Positions 26,003 to 34,351 are shown, counted from the stretch's first letter. The stretch is DNA of 64,000 bases from Alloalcanivorax marinus (GCF_016906305.1 NZ_JADDOL010000001.1:124001-188000); one strand, 5' to 3'. The notes: generated by a model not told the origin, from the sequence alone. A program made the numbers and translations.

Positions 26003-26929
26003 ATGTCCGTTTATACCCGTCTCGGCGACGGTGAGCTGCGCTCACTGCTGGCCGGGTACGATCTGCGCCTGGAATTCGCCGAGGCGGCGCCCCATGGCAT
26101 CGAAAACAGCACCTGGTTGATCCGCGCCCGAGACGAACAGGACTGCCCCCGTCCGGTGGTCCTGACCGTGTTCGAGCGCTTTACGGACGAGGGCCTCTGG
26201 CCCTACCTCACCCTGCTCACCACCCTGGCGGAGGACGGCCTGCCGGTGCCGGCGCCGGTGGCCGACCGCGCCGGTCGCCTGCTGCAGCGGGTGGCCGGCA
26301 AACCGGCGGTGCTGGTGCCACGCCTGCCCGGCCGCCATTGCTTCAAGCCGGAAACCGAACATTGCCGGCAGGTGGGCGCGCTGCTCGCCGACCTGCACCG
26401 GCAGCCGCCGGAGCCGGCGCGTGCCCTGCCGGACGAACGGGAACGGCTGGCCGACCTGAGCGAGCATCTTTGCCGCCTCAGCGACAGCGACCAGCGTCAC
26501 GCCCGCCGGTTGCTCCGCCATTGGCGCAAGGTGGCCCCCGGCGACACGGTGATTCACGGGGATCTGTTCCGCGACAACGCCCTGTTCGACGAGCAGGGCC
26601 GGCTCACCGGCGTGCTGGATTTCTACAACGCCTGCCTGGAACGGCCGGAGTACGATCTGGCGGTGGCGCTGAACGATTGGGCGGTGTCGCCGGAAGGCCG
26701 GCCGGTGCCGCGTCGGGAGGCGGCGCTGATGGCCGGCTACCGGGACGCCGGCGGGGTCTGGGAAACGGCGGTGCTGGATCTGGCCCTGGCGGTGGCGGCG
26801 CTGCGCTTCTGGCTGTCGCGGCTGATGGGCCCGGTATCCGGTGAGGCCGAAGGCCAGGGCAGCAAGGACCCGGCTGAGTTCGCGCGTATTTTCGGTTACC
26901 GGTTCGACGCCCTGGGCGAACTGTCCTGA
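26003..26929 (+). CDS. thrB: Homoserine kinase (ThrB, APH-fold type)
   Basis: A 308-residue aminoglycoside-phosphotransferase-like kinase of the type that replaces GHMP ThrB in pseudomonads and relatives. It starts with VYTRLGDGELRSLLAGYDL and has GIENSTWLI, the Brenner motif VIHGDLFRDN and the metal motif GVLDFYNACLERPEYDLAV. It phosphorylates homoserine in threonine biosynthesis. Location near polA is the same as in Pseudomonas genomes (known pattern). The ATG at 26003 is preceded by a GGTGG-like site. Confidence 0.9.
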   Translation: MSVYTRLGDGELRSLLAGYDLRLEFAEAAPHGIENSTWLIRARDEQDCPRPVVLTVFERFTDEGLWPYLTLLTTLAEDGLPVPAPVADRAGRLLQRVAGKPAVLVPRLPGRHCFKPETEHCRQVGALLADLHRQPPEPARALPDERERLADLSEHLCRLSDSDQRHARRLLRHWRKVAPGDTVIHGDLFRDNALFDEQGRLTGVLDFYNACLERPEYDLAVALNDWAVSPEGRPVPRREAALMAGYRDAGGVWETAVLDLALAVAALRFWLSRLMGPVSGEAEGQGSKDPAEFARIFGYRFDALGELS

Positions 26930-26937
26930 GCCACGGC

Positions 26938-28068
26938 TCAGCGGCCCGGGCCGGTAAGAATCAGATGGTTAACATGGGCCAGCCAGTCGCTTTCGTCCCA
27001 GAGCCAGGGATGATGAGGGTTGGCCAGGCTGGTGGGCGTCAGCGCCTGCACGCCGTCCGCCACCGCCCGCGCCACCACCGCCTCGCAGAATCGGGCCCAG
27101 CCGGCCGGTAACGCCTCCGGCTCGCCGGTGGGGGTCAGCCAGCCTTCCCCGAGCACCGGCTGCAGCCGCCGCACCCGGGCAAACGCCAGCCGCCGATTGA
27201 GCAGGTCATACAGGCGCCCGCGCCAATGGTCGCCGGTGGCGTTCAGCAGGGCACCGCGCAGCGGCCCCAGCCGCCGGTCGAGCAGGCCCGGCACCGGCAG
27301 GTCGGCGCCGGTGGCCAGCCGGAAGCGCGGGTCGTCGTCCAGCCACAGTCCGTAATCGAGAAAATCCAGCTCGCTGGTGTCCAGCTGGCGCAGGTATTCG
27401 CTGTGGCCGGCGGCGGCGCTCAGCCCCACCCGCAAGGTGGGGAAATGGGCGCGCAGCGCGCGCGGCACTTCCAGCAGATAGCGCTCCACCTCCGCTTCCT
27501 GGTCCCGCTGCCAGCGTTCCGGCAGCGGCCGCTGGGCGGAGCGGCCGAACACCCGGCGCACGGCGCCGTGGCTCCAGGGCGGAAACGGAAAATGGTGGCA
27601 AAAGTCCACCGCCACCACCCGATCCAGGTGCCCCCACTGACGCACCAGTTCCAGGGTCTCCGCCCAGACATCGACGAAATCCCCGGGGCGGCGCACGAAG
27701 GAACGGCGGGCGCGGCTGTCGGGCACGAAAAAGCCGGAAAACCAGAGGTTCAGATCGCGCTCGGCGGCGGCGTCCAGGAAGCGGCGCAGGGCCTTGCGGA
27801 TGGGCACGGTGTGGGCGCCGCCGGGCAGGCCGCGGCGCGGATCCGGCTCGGCGAGAATCTCGCAACGGTCCAGGTGCACGCTGTTGGCCGGGGTGGCCAC
27901 CAGATGCGGATAGGGGTCCAGGCGCACGGTGTTGAAGCCCCGCGCCCCCGCCTCATCGAGCCGGGCTTCCACGGCCCCGGGCACGGCGCCGTAGTCCCGG
28001 CCCAGCGGCCAGGCATAGTCCCAACAGGTGATGGCGAGCCGCTGGGTCTCTCCCTGACGCTGCCCCAT
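26938..28068 (-). CDS. Cellulase-like / glycoside-hydrolase-fold protein
   Basis: A 376-residue protein with an N-terminal pattern (CWDYAW... GFNTVRLDPYPHLVATP) typical of sugar-binding cellulase-like TIM barrels. Conserved stretches include LNLWFSGFFVPD, VVAVDFCHHFPFPPW, LDFLDYGLWLDDDPRF and GEGWLTPTGEPE. No signal peptide is seen, so it would act in the cytoplasm, which is odd for a cellulase. No other polysaccharide gene is nearby. The assignment to a glycosidase is by fold-like pattern only; it could be a non-catalytic or trehalose/glycoside-metabolic enzyme. GAGGTGC precedes the ATG. Confidence 0.65.
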   Translation of the reverse strand: MGQRQGETQRLAITCWDYAWPLGRDYGAVPGAVEARLDEAGARGFNTVRLDPYPHLVATPANSVHLDRCEILAEPDPRRGLPGGAHTVPIRKALRRFLDAAAERDLNLWFSGFFVPDSRARRSFVRRPGDFVDVWAETLELVRQWGHLDRVVAVDFCHHFPFPPWSHGAVRRVFGRSAQRPLPERWQRDQEAEVERYLLEVPRALRAHFPTLRVGLSAAAGHSEYLRQLDTSELDFLDYGLWLDDDPRFRLATGADLPVPGLLDRRLGPLRGALLNATGDHWRGRLYDLLNRRLAFARVRRLQPVLGEGWLTPTGEPEALPAGWARFCEAVVARAVADGVQALTPTSLANPHHPWLWDESDWLAHVNHLILTGPGR

Positions 28069-28160
28069 GAAAGCACCTCAACCGATAAACGACTCAGGAT
28101 AACGGTTTCGGGCCATGTCTCAATGGGACCGGGGGACAATAATGCGCGTCGCCCGGCCAA

Positions 28161-29030
28161 TCAGGGGCTCAGACAGCGCTCGAAACCGGCCGCCACCACC
28201 TGATCCAGCCAGGCCGGGTACGCCAGGTCCGGGTGATCCCGACCCAGCGGGTCCAGCGCCACCTTGCGGCAGTCGGGGCAGAGACGCTGGATCAGATCCC
28301 GCTGCGCCTCCGGCTCCAGCACCGCGCAGGTCAGGTCCCGGTCAGCCACCTGTTGCGCCAGGGCCACGAACCGGCGGCTGCCCGGTCCGGCGCCCAATTG
28401 GGCGCTGACGGTGACCGGGGCGCTCAGGCCCAGGCGCTGCTGAAAGTAACCCCAGGGATTGTGGTAGCTGAGCCAGGCGCGGTCGGCCAGCGGCGCCAGC
28501 CGTTGGCGGGCCGATTGCCGGGCGCTTTCCAGCGCCTCGAGGAACCGCGCCGGCTCACCGTCCGGCAGGTGCCCGGCGTCCCGCGCCGCCAGACCCCGGG
28601 CCAGCGCCGCCATGTTGTCCGGGTCCAGCCACAGATGGGGGTCCAGGGCGCCATCGTGATCATGATCGTGGCCATGGTCATGGGCGTGCTCGTGCCCGCC
28701 CTCGCGGCGGGTCACGCCGGGCAGCGAGAGCAGCGCCACCGACGGCCCGTCGCGGCGCGCCATCAGGTCCGCCACCGCCGGTTCCGCCTCGGCGCCCAGC
28801 CACACCACCAGGTCCGCCTGGCGCAGGGTCAGCATCTGGCGCGGCGACAGCATGGGGTTGTGGGGGCTCTGGTTGGGGGCCAGCAGCGTGACCACCTCGG
28901 TCTGCTCGCCGTACAGGGCGCGCAGCGCCATGGCCACCGGCTCCACGCTGGCCACCACCACCCGGGCGGCGGCCGGGACGGACCACAGCAGGCTGGACAC
29001 CAGCAACAGGGCAAACATCATCGGGCGCAT
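28161..29030 (-). CDS. znuA: Zinc ABC transporter substrate-binding protein ZnuA
   Basis: A 289-residue cluster A-I solute-binding protein: signal peptide (MFALLLVSSLLWSVPAAA), NQSPHNPMLSPRQ with the first zinc His, a His/Asp-rich loop (HEHAHDHGHDHDHD), DPHLWLDPDN with the second His, SYHNPWGYF with the third, and a C-terminal Cys pair (CAVLEP / CPDC) expected to form a disulfide. It captures periplasmic zinc for ZnuCB. The frame extends nine codons upstream but the ATG at 29030 with GGAG starts the signal peptide. It is divergent from znuCB across a Zur box. Confidence 0.95.
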   Translation of the reverse strand: MRPMMFALLLVSSLLWSVPAAARVVVASVEPVAMALRALYGEQTEVVTLLAPNQSPHNPMLSPRQMLTLRQADLVVWLGAEAEPAVADLMARRDGPSVALLSLPGVTRREGGHEHAHDHGHDHDHDGALDPHLWLDPDNMAALARGLAARDAGHLPDGEPARFLEALESARQSARQRLAPLADRAWLSYHNPWGYFQQRLGLSAPVTVSAQLGAGPGSRRFVALAQQVADRDLTCAVLEPEAQRDLIQRLCPDCRKVALDPLGRDHPDLAYPAWLDQVVAAGFERCLSP

Positions 29031-29097
29031 GGCGTCTCCGCGAACATGGGACAAAAAATCACGCCCGGAGCGGCGTTACCCCGGGCGTCGGACGAAC

Positions 29098-29110
29098 GAT
29101 ATAGTATATC
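29098..29110. promoter_or_regulatory. Zur box between znuA and znuCB
   Basis: Perfect 13-base palindrome GATATAGTATATC, embedded in AAC...ATT (29095-29113). It matches the centre of the gammaproteobacterial Zur consensus (GTTATAnTATAAC). It is 68 bases from the znuA start and 36 from znuC, so one site can silence both. Confidence 0.8.
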
Positions 29111-29145
29111 ATTACTCTTTTGCTCCGAACCGGATTTCTCCCGTT

Positions 29146-29928
29146 ATGACTGAAGCGCTGGTGACGGTGGACCACGCCGCCCTGACCCTGGGCGGCCAGG
29201 CGGTGCTCGAGGACGTATCGCTGACCCTGGCGCCGGGCCGCATTACCACCCTGATCGGCCCCAACGGCGCCGGCAAAAGCACCCTGGCCCGGCTGGTGCT
29301 GGGCCTGGCCCGGCCGGACCGGGGCCGGGTGGTGCGCCGGCCGGGCCTTACCCTGGGCTACATGCCCCAGCATCTGCGCGTGGACGAGAGCCTGCCGCTC
29401 ACCGTGGACCGCTTTCTGTGGCTGGCGGCGCCGGGCCGCACCGGCGCGCGCCGCGACGCCCTGCAGCGTACCGGTGTGGCCCATCTGCGGCGGCGCGCGG
29501 TGCGCCAGCTGTCCGGCGGCGAAATGCAGCGGGTGCTGCTGGCCCGGGCGCTGCTGCGCCGACCCGACCTGCTGGTGCTCGACGAGCCGGCCCAGGGCGT
29601 GGACGTGGCCGGCCAGGACGCCCTCTATGGTTTGCTGGGCCAGGTCCGCGACGAGACCGGCTGCGGCATTCTGCTGATCTCCCACGACCTGCATCTGGTG
29701 ATGGCGCGCACCGACGAGGTGGTCTGCCTGCACCACCATGTGTGCTGCTCCGGCACCCCGGAAGCGGTGAGCCGGGACCCGGCCTACCAGCGCCTGTTCG
29801 GCACCCACGGCATGGCCAACCTGGCGCTCTACACCCACCAGCACGATCACGACCACGACCTCAGCGGCGATGTGCACGGCGGGCATACCCATGACGGCCA
29901 TCACCACGGAGGCCACCACCATGATTGA
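29146..29928 (+). CDS. znuC: Zinc ABC transporter ATPase ZnuC
   Basis: A 260-residue ABC ATPase: Walker A GPNGAGKST, signature QLSGGEMQRV, Walker B LLVLDEPAQGVD, H-loop ISHDLHLVM, and the family motif GYMPQHL. The C-terminal 35 residues are strikingly His-rich (HQHDHDHD...HTHDGHHHGGHHHD). The end of the gene overlaps znuB by eight bases. The ATG at 29146 has a poor ribosome site. It powers zinc uptake with ZnuA and ZnuB. Confidence 0.95.
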   Translation: MTEALVTVDHAALTLGGQAVLEDVSLTLAPGRITTLIGPNGAGKSTLARLVLGLARPDRGRVVRRPGLTLGYMPQHLRVDESLPLTVDRFLWLAAPGRTGARRDALQRTGVAHLRRRAVRQLSGGEMQRVLLARALLRRPDLLVLDEPAQGVDVAGQDALYGLLGQVRDETGCGILLISHDLHLVMARTDEVVCLHHHVCCSGTPEAVSRDPAYQRLFGTHGMANLALYTHQHDHDHDLSGDVHGGHTHDGHHHGGHHHD

Positions 29929-30706
29929 ACTGCTCGCCCCGGCGCTGCTGGCCGGTCTGGCGGTGGCGGTGGTCGCCGGCCCCATGGGCGCCTTCGTGGT
30001 GTGGCGGCGGATGGCGTTCTTCGGCGACACCATGGCCAACAGCGCCCTGCTCGGCGCCGCCCTGGCCCTGGCCCTGCAGGTCAATCTGTACCTGGCGGTG
30101 AGCGCCGCCTGCCTGACCGTGGCGGTGGTGCTGGTGGGCCTGCAACGCCAGCGGCAGATCGCCGACGACACCCTGCTGGGCATCGTCGCCCACATCACCC
30201 TGGCGCTGGGCGTGATCGCCCTGAGCCTGCAGGACAGCGTGCAGGTGGACCTGTTCGCCTATCTGTTCGGTGATCTGCTGGCGGTGGGCTGGTCCGACGT
30301 GCTGGCTCTGTGGGCCGGCGCGGTGCTGATTCTGGCGCTGCTGGTCTGGCAGTGGCGCCCGCTGCTGAGCATCACCGTCAATGAGGACCTGGCGCGGGTG
30401 GAAGGCGTGGCGGTGACCCGAACCCGTCTGCTGCTGATGCTGCTGCTGGCATTGCTGATCACCGGCGCCATCCGCACCGTGGGCGTGCTGCTGATCACCT
30501 CCCTGCTGGTGATGCCCGCCGCCGGCGGCCGCCGGCTGGCGCGCACCCCGGAACAGATGGCCCTGTTCGCCAGCCTGATCGGGCTGGCGGCGGTGACCCT
30601 GGGCCTGACCCTGAGCTGGTACGCCGACACGCCGGTGGGCCCGTCCATCGTGGTCACCGCCGCGCTGCTGTTCGGCCTGACCCTGCTGCGCCGGCCCGCC
30701 TCCTAG
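29921..30706 (+). CDS. znuB: Zinc ABC transporter permease ZnuB
   Basis: A 261-residue ABC-3 family permease with seven to eight hydrophobic helices. Signatures are GAFVVWRRMAFFGDTMANSALLG near residue 25 and VGVLLITSLLVMPAA. It forms the membrane channel of the ZnuABC importer. Its ATG lies in the His codon repeat at the end of znuC, whose ACGGAGG also serves as ribosome site, so translation is coupled. Confidence 0.95.
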   Translation: MIELLAPALLAGLAVAVVAGPMGAFVVWRRMAFFGDTMANSALLGAALALALQVNLYLAVSAACLTVAVVLVGLQRQRQIADDTLLGIVAHITLALGVIALSLQDSVQVDLFAYLFGDLLAVGWSDVLALWAGAVLILALLVWQWRPLLSITVNEDLARVEGVAVTRTRLLLMLLLALLITGAIRTVGVLLITSLLVMPAAGGRRLARTPEQMALFASLIGLAAVTLGLTLSWYADTPVGPSIVVTAALLFGLTLLRRPAS

Positions 30707-30710
30707 TTCA

Positions 30711-30737
30711 TGTCGATAAAACCGGGGAATATCGACA
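30711..30737 (+). promoter_or_regulatory. Unidentified palindromic operator upstream of the MATE gene
   Basis: TGTCGATA (30711-30718) and its exact reverse complement TATCGACA (30730-30737), separated by 11 bases. A third copy of TGTCGAT lies at 30751-30757. The repressor is not known from this window. Confidence 0.5.
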
Positions 30738-30773
30738 CGTTGTTTTGACTTGTCGATGCCAGTTTCGAGCCCT

Positions 30774-32081
30774 ATGAATAAGAAGCCAGGACAAGAAGCA
30801 CTGAACCGCCGAATCTGGGCCCTGGCCTGGCCGCTGCTGTTGTCCAACATCACCGCGCCCCTGCTGGGCCTGGTGGACACCGCCGTGGTCGGGCATCTGG
30901 ATTCGCCGGTCTATCTGGCGGCGGTGGCGCTGGGCGCCAACTTCTTCATGTTTCTGTATTTCTCGTTCAACTTCCTGCGCATGGGCACCACCGGCTTTAC
31001 CGCCCAGGCGCGGGGCGCCGGCGAGGCCACCCTGGTGGTGGTGCTGCGGGCGCTGCTGCTGTCCACGGTGCTGGGCGGGCTGCTGATTCTGCTGCAGCCG
31101 GCGCTGCGCGAGGCCGGGCTGTGGCTGCTGGGGGGCAGCGCGGAAGTGCAGGCGCTGGCCCGGGATTACATCGCCATCCGCGTGCTGGGGGCGCCGGCGG
31201 CGCTGGGCAATTTCGCGCTGATCGGCTTCGCCATCGGCCTGCACCGCACCAGCGTGCCGCTGAAGATGACGGTGCTGATGCACGCCAGCAACGCGCTGCT
31301 GGATTTTCTGCTGGTGCAGGTGTGGCATTTTGATGTGCGCGGCGTGGCCACCGCCAGCGCCCTGGCGGAATACCTGGGGCTGGCCGGCGGGCTGTTCTGG
31401 CTGCGCCGGGAAATTTTCGGCGACGCCTGGCGGGCCCTGCCGGCGGGCGCCCTGCGCCAACTGGCGCCGATGGCGCGGCTGCTGGCGGTGAACCGGGATA
31501 TCTTCCTGCGCAGCCTGGCACTGCTCAGCGTGTTTTTCTTCTTCACCGCCCAGGGCGCCCGGCTGGGTGATACGGTGCTGGCCGCCAACGCGGTGCTGAT
31601 CACCTTTCTGTTGCTGCTCAGCAATACCCTGGACGGCTTCGCCAACGCCGCCGAGGCGCTGGTGGGCGACGCCACCGGGCGCCACGACCGCCGGGCCCTG
31701 GACGCGGCGGTGCGGGCCACCGGTCGCTGGACCCTGATGGTGGCGCTGCTGGCGCTGGCCGGGTTCGCCCTGGGCGGCGCACCGCTGATCCGCCTGCTCA
31801 CCGACCTGCCGGCGGTGCGCGACACCGCCACCACCTACCTGCCGTGGATGCTGCTGCTGCCGCTCACCGCCAGCGCCGGCTTCTGGCTGGACGGGGTGTT
31901 CGTGGGCGCCACCCTGGCGCCGCAGATGCGCAACACCATGATCCTCGCCACCCTGCTGTTTTTCCCGGTGTGGTGGCTGACCCGGGACTGGGGCAACCAT
32001 GGTCTGTGGCTGGCCATGAACGTGTGGATGGCCAGCCGGGGGGTGCTGATGGCGTTGGTCTGGCGGCGGGTTCGGGGCTAA
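30774..32081 (+). CDS. MATE family efflux transporter (DinF-like)
   Basis: A 435-residue multidrug/toxin extrusion transporter with twelve hydrophobic segments. The N-terminus RRIWALAWPLLLSNITAPLLGLVDTAVVGHL is typical of the DinF branch. It should export cationic or organic compounds using Na+ or H+. Start candidates are TTG 30750, ATG 30756 and ATG 30774; none has a strong ribosome site and I chose the ATG nearest the first helix. No LexA-type CTG-N10-CAG site was found, unlike E. coli dinF; instead there is an unrelated palindrome upstream. Confidence 0.9.
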   Translation: MNKKPGQEALNRRIWALAWPLLLSNITAPLLGLVDTAVVGHLDSPVYLAAVALGANFFMFLYFSFNFLRMGTTGFTAQARGAGEATLVVVLRALLLSTVLGGLLILLQPALREAGLWLLGGSAEVQALARDYIAIRVLGAPAALGNFALIGFAIGLHRTSVPLKMTVLMHASNALLDFLLVQVWHFDVRGVATASALAEYLGLAGGLFWLRREIFGDAWRALPAGALRQLAPMARLLAVNRDIFLRSLALLSVFFFFTAQGARLGDTVLAANAVLITFLLLLSNTLDGFANAAEALVGDATGRHDRRALDAAVRATGRWTLMVALLALAGFALGGAPLIRLLTDLPAVRDTATTYLPWMLLLPLTASAGFWLDGVFVGATLAPQMRNTMILATLLFFPVWWLTRDWGNHGLWLAMNVWMASRGVLMALVWRRVRG

Positions 32082-32139
32082 CCGGGACGGTGATAACCTG
32101 ACCGGACATCGAATCCCACCCCGGACTTCGGCGTCAACC

Positions 32140-32286
32140 ATGGACAAGGCCCTTACCCGTTTCTCCCTGCTTACCCTGGTCGCCGCGATCGCCGCCAGCG
32201 CGGCGTGCACCACCATGGCTTCCAGCGAGCAGGCCTGGCAAACCTTTCGCGCCGACGTGGCCCATTCCGCTACAGATAGGGCTTAA
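32140..32286 (+). pseudogene. Truncated lipoprotein gene fragment
   Basis: A 48-codon frame encoding a signal peptide with lipobox SAAC (Cys about 23) and CTTMASSEQAWQTFRADVAHS, then a stop. The GC-rich codon use ends at about 32265, just where the AT-rich convergent gene begins. The frame looks like the 5' end of a longer lipoprotein gene cut by insertion of foreign DNA. It could also be a genuine short lipoprotein. No continuation was found after 33.2 kb. Confidence 0.5.
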
Positions 32287-33103
32287 GAATCCCATAGATC
32301 TCAGGGTGGCTTTCTTGGAACGAGGGGGTTCGAGCAATCGACAAGTTCTCCGCGGAAGGCGTATAACCATAATCCAAAAGAACCTTGGCCGCCGCACCGG
32401 AAGCATAGCGACTTGATAAAAATTGAGGCCAGAGTGCCTCGCCCAGAGCAGGCCTTACCCCGGCTTGGCCTAAATAAACAAGCACTTCGTCCATCCCATA
32501 AATGACCGCCTTATCAAAGGCATTTCTGGTCTCTCCGTTGAACCACGTCTCGGTATTGGTCAGGCTCGCGCCTGATGCTGAAGCGATCATGCCCATCTTT
32601 TTTATAATGGCACTCTGGTCTAAATCGCCACTATCGCGCTTTCGCAACGAAGGGCTGACAGCATCTGATATGGCTTGCCTTTCCAGCGGAAGGAGACCTT
32701 TTCCCATAAGGCGCGCCAGTTGTTCCGGCGTTGTTTTGGCGACAATGATGCCCGTGGCTTTTCGCTTCGATGCCTCATCCATGCGACCCAAATCGAGCCC
32801 GCCTTCTTCCAAGGCCTGTACGACCTGTTCAATTCCTCCGTCTCGCAGAAGCAGACCCAGGGCTCGCATCTCCTTCTCGCTTTTCGGCTCCGAAGCAGCA
32901 GCTTCCAACGGGTTACGCTCCCCGGCTTCTGCTCTACTAAAGTCAACCTCTCCTTCAGGCTTTGAAGGGAGGGGATGAACATAACTGTCGTCTTTATCCA
33001 ACGCTTCGTGTGTCACCTCTTCATTATTTTTGAGAGGGAACTGAAAAAGGACAGCGAGCGAAATAGCGACCCCGGTTATCGAAAGAAGCCCGTAGCGCAT
33101 CAT
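32270..33103 (-). CDS. AT-rich orphan gene, single-pass membrane protein of unknown function
   Basis: A 277-residue protein with an N-terminal hydrophobic helix (LLSITGVAISLAVLFQF), a charged Glu/Lys-rich middle and several helical repeats towards the C-terminus (IYGMDEVLVYLGQAGV...AAKVLLDYGYTPSAENL...HPEIYGILKPYL) that recall degenerate ankyrin or similar helical repeats. I do not recognise the family. Its base composition is clearly lower in GC than anything around it, and it overlaps the end of the truncated lipoprotein frame by 17 bases. GGAGGG precedes the ATG; a good sigma70 promoter lies at 33134-33162. Probably horizontally acquired. Confidence 0.75.
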   Translation of the reverse strand: MMRYGLLSITGVAISLAVLFQFPLKNNEEVTHEALDKDDSYVHPLPSKPEGEVDFSRAEAGERNPLEAAASEPKSEKEMRALGLLLRDGGIEQVVQALEEGGLDLGRMDEASKRKATGIIVAKTTPEQLARLMGKGLLPLERQAISDAVSPSLRKRDSGDLDQSAIIKKMGMIASASGASLTNTETWFNGETRNAFDKAVIYGMDEVLVYLGQAGVRPALGEALWPQFLSSRYASGAAAKVLLDYGYTPSAENLSIARTPSFQESHPEIYGILKPYL

Positions 33104-33133
33104 TCAGCGCCCTCCACATCACACGAGCCTGTT

Positions 33134-33162
33134 GATATATAGACTGGGGGTGTGATCAACAA
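33134..33162 (-). promoter_or_regulatory. Sigma70-type promoter of the AT-rich orphan gene
   Basis: On the minus strand TTGTTG (33162-33157) and TATATC (33139-33134) with a 17-base spacer, 31 bases before the start codon. It is unusually close to consensus for this GC-rich window. Confidence 0.5.
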
Positions 33163-33204
33163 GACGATAGTGATTGAGTCCACTGGATCAGCTTCCACGA
33201 CCGG

Positions 33205-33251
33205 GCTGAAGCCGCTCCTACGGAGGAAGGGGGCGCAGGAGCGGCTTCAGC
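33205..33251. repeat. REP-like palindrome
   Basis: GCTGAAGCCGCTCCT (33205-33219) and its exact reverse complement AGGAGCGGCTTCAGC (33237-33251) around a 17-base loop. The core matches Pseudomonas-type repetitive extragenic palindromes. It lies just downstream of the minus-strand lipoprotein gene at 33269 and could act as its terminator or mRNA stabiliser. Confidence 0.75.
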
Positions 33252-33268
33252 CGCGATGGGGCCTTGGG

Positions 33269-33886
33269 TCAGCGGCTCAGGGCGCCGTCGTTCTGCAGCC
33301 GTTTGGCCAGGTCGCCGGCGAAGCCGCGCACCGCGTTGCTCAGGCTGGTGGGGTTGATCACCCGGGATTGGGCCTGCCACACCGGGCTGTCGCGGCCCAC
33401 CTGATAGAGCGTGCTTTGCAGGTAGTAGTCGCGGTTTTCCACGTAGTAGCCGGGGGAATAGACGGTGTCGTAGCCGGCGCCCAGGGACGGGCCGTAGCCT
33501 TGATTGAGGCGGGGCGGCACATAGTCGGCGCGCACTTCGGCCTTGAGGAAGGAGACCGCCAGCACGCCGTCGGCGCCGCTGCGGTCCACCGCCTTTTCCA
33601 CCCGCCGGCGCAGATCGTCGCCGTCGGCGGCGCCGTCCAGCTGGCGGTGGGCCAGGTACACCTGGCGCACCCGGTCACGGAGTGCCTCGCCCAGGGCGTT
33701 CTCCACCGCCACCCGGTCCTGGTCGTCATTGATCAGCGCGATGACGAACAGGCTTTCGAAGCGGGGCTGCTCCGCGTCCGGCGTGTTCCAGCCGGACACC
33801 ACCTCGGTGGGGGTGGCGCAGCCCGCCAGGGCCAGCGCAAAAGCCAGGGAGAAAAGTATCGAAACGGTGCGTCGCGGCGCGGTCAT
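33269..33886 (-). CDS. Uncharacterised lipoprotein
   Basis: A 205-residue exported lipoprotein with lipobox LAGC (about Cys 23). The mature part starts ATPTEVVSGWNTPDAEQPRFESLFVIALINDDQDRVAVENAL and contains a Gly/Tyr-rich loop (NQGYGPSLGAGYDTVYSPGYYVENRDYY). The beginning resembles DUF4136-type or 'conserved lipoprotein' families in which a short central beta domain is followed by a Tyr-rich loop, but I cannot assign it firmly. AAAGGATG precedes the ATG. Confidence 0.75.
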   Translation of the reverse strand: MTAPRRTVSILFSLAFALALAGCATPTEVVSGWNTPDAEQPRFESLFVIALINDDQDRVAVENALGEALRDRVRQVYLAHRQLDGAADGDDLRRRVEKAVDRSGADGVLAVSFLKAEVRADYVPPRLNQGYGPSLGAGYDTVYSPGYYVENRDYYLQSTLYQVGRDSPVWQAQSRVINPTSLSNAVRGFAGDLAKRLQNDGALSR

Positions 33887-33979
33887 GGGGCATCCTTTCG
33901 GTTGGCGGTGGACATTCTGCCCCCCATGCTAACCGGCCCGCCCGGCGACGCAACCGACAGGGATCAAAAGCGGGGCCGG

Positions 33980-34351
33980 TCAGGCCTTGCCGGCGATGAA
34001 TTTCATCAGCGTCATGAACCACATCAGGTGGCCCGGGTCGCCTTCCACCTTGATGTCGCCGGCCTGCATGCCTTCCATAAAGGCCATCTGGTTCTTGCCG
34101 GACGCCTTGAGGGTACGGAACGCGTAGTCCGCGTCCTTGAAGTTGAGCGTCACCGACGGGGTCGGATGCAGCACCCGCTTACTGGCCACGTGCCCCGGCC
34201 GGAAGTGGTACCAGCGGGCGGCGCGCCCGTCGAAGGTGCGCCACTGCATCACCACGTCGCGGTGTTCGAGCTGTTTGCGAAAGCCCGGGTGGCGGCGGGC
34301 CAGCCAGGCCAGCCGCCAGCCCAGCACCAGCAGGATCAAACGGAATTTCAT
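33980..34351 (-). CDS. Small SCP2 sterol-binding-like protein
   Basis: A 123-residue protein with an N-terminal hydrophobic/basic stretch (LILLVLGWRLAWLARRHPGFR) and a compact domain ending AFMEGMQAGDIKVEGDPGHLMWFMTLMKF. The 'G.I...GD......' pattern is the hallmark of SCP-2/sterol-carrier-like lipid-binding domains. It would bind a lipid or acyl chain at the membrane. GGGAGACCCG precedes the ATG. It lies 22 bases downstream of rubB in the same direction and may be in the same transcript. Confidence 0.7.
   Translation of the reverse strand: MKFRLILLVLGWRLAWLARRHPGFRKQLEHRDVVMQWRTFDGRAARWYHFRPGHVASKRVLHPTPSVTLNFKDADYAFRTLKASGKNQMAFMEGMQAGDIKVEGDPGHLMWFMTLMKFIAGKA

Noticed and set aside
30700-30780. 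LexA box for the DinF-like gene
   Set aside because: No CTG-N10-CAG was found; the palindrome there has a different sequence.
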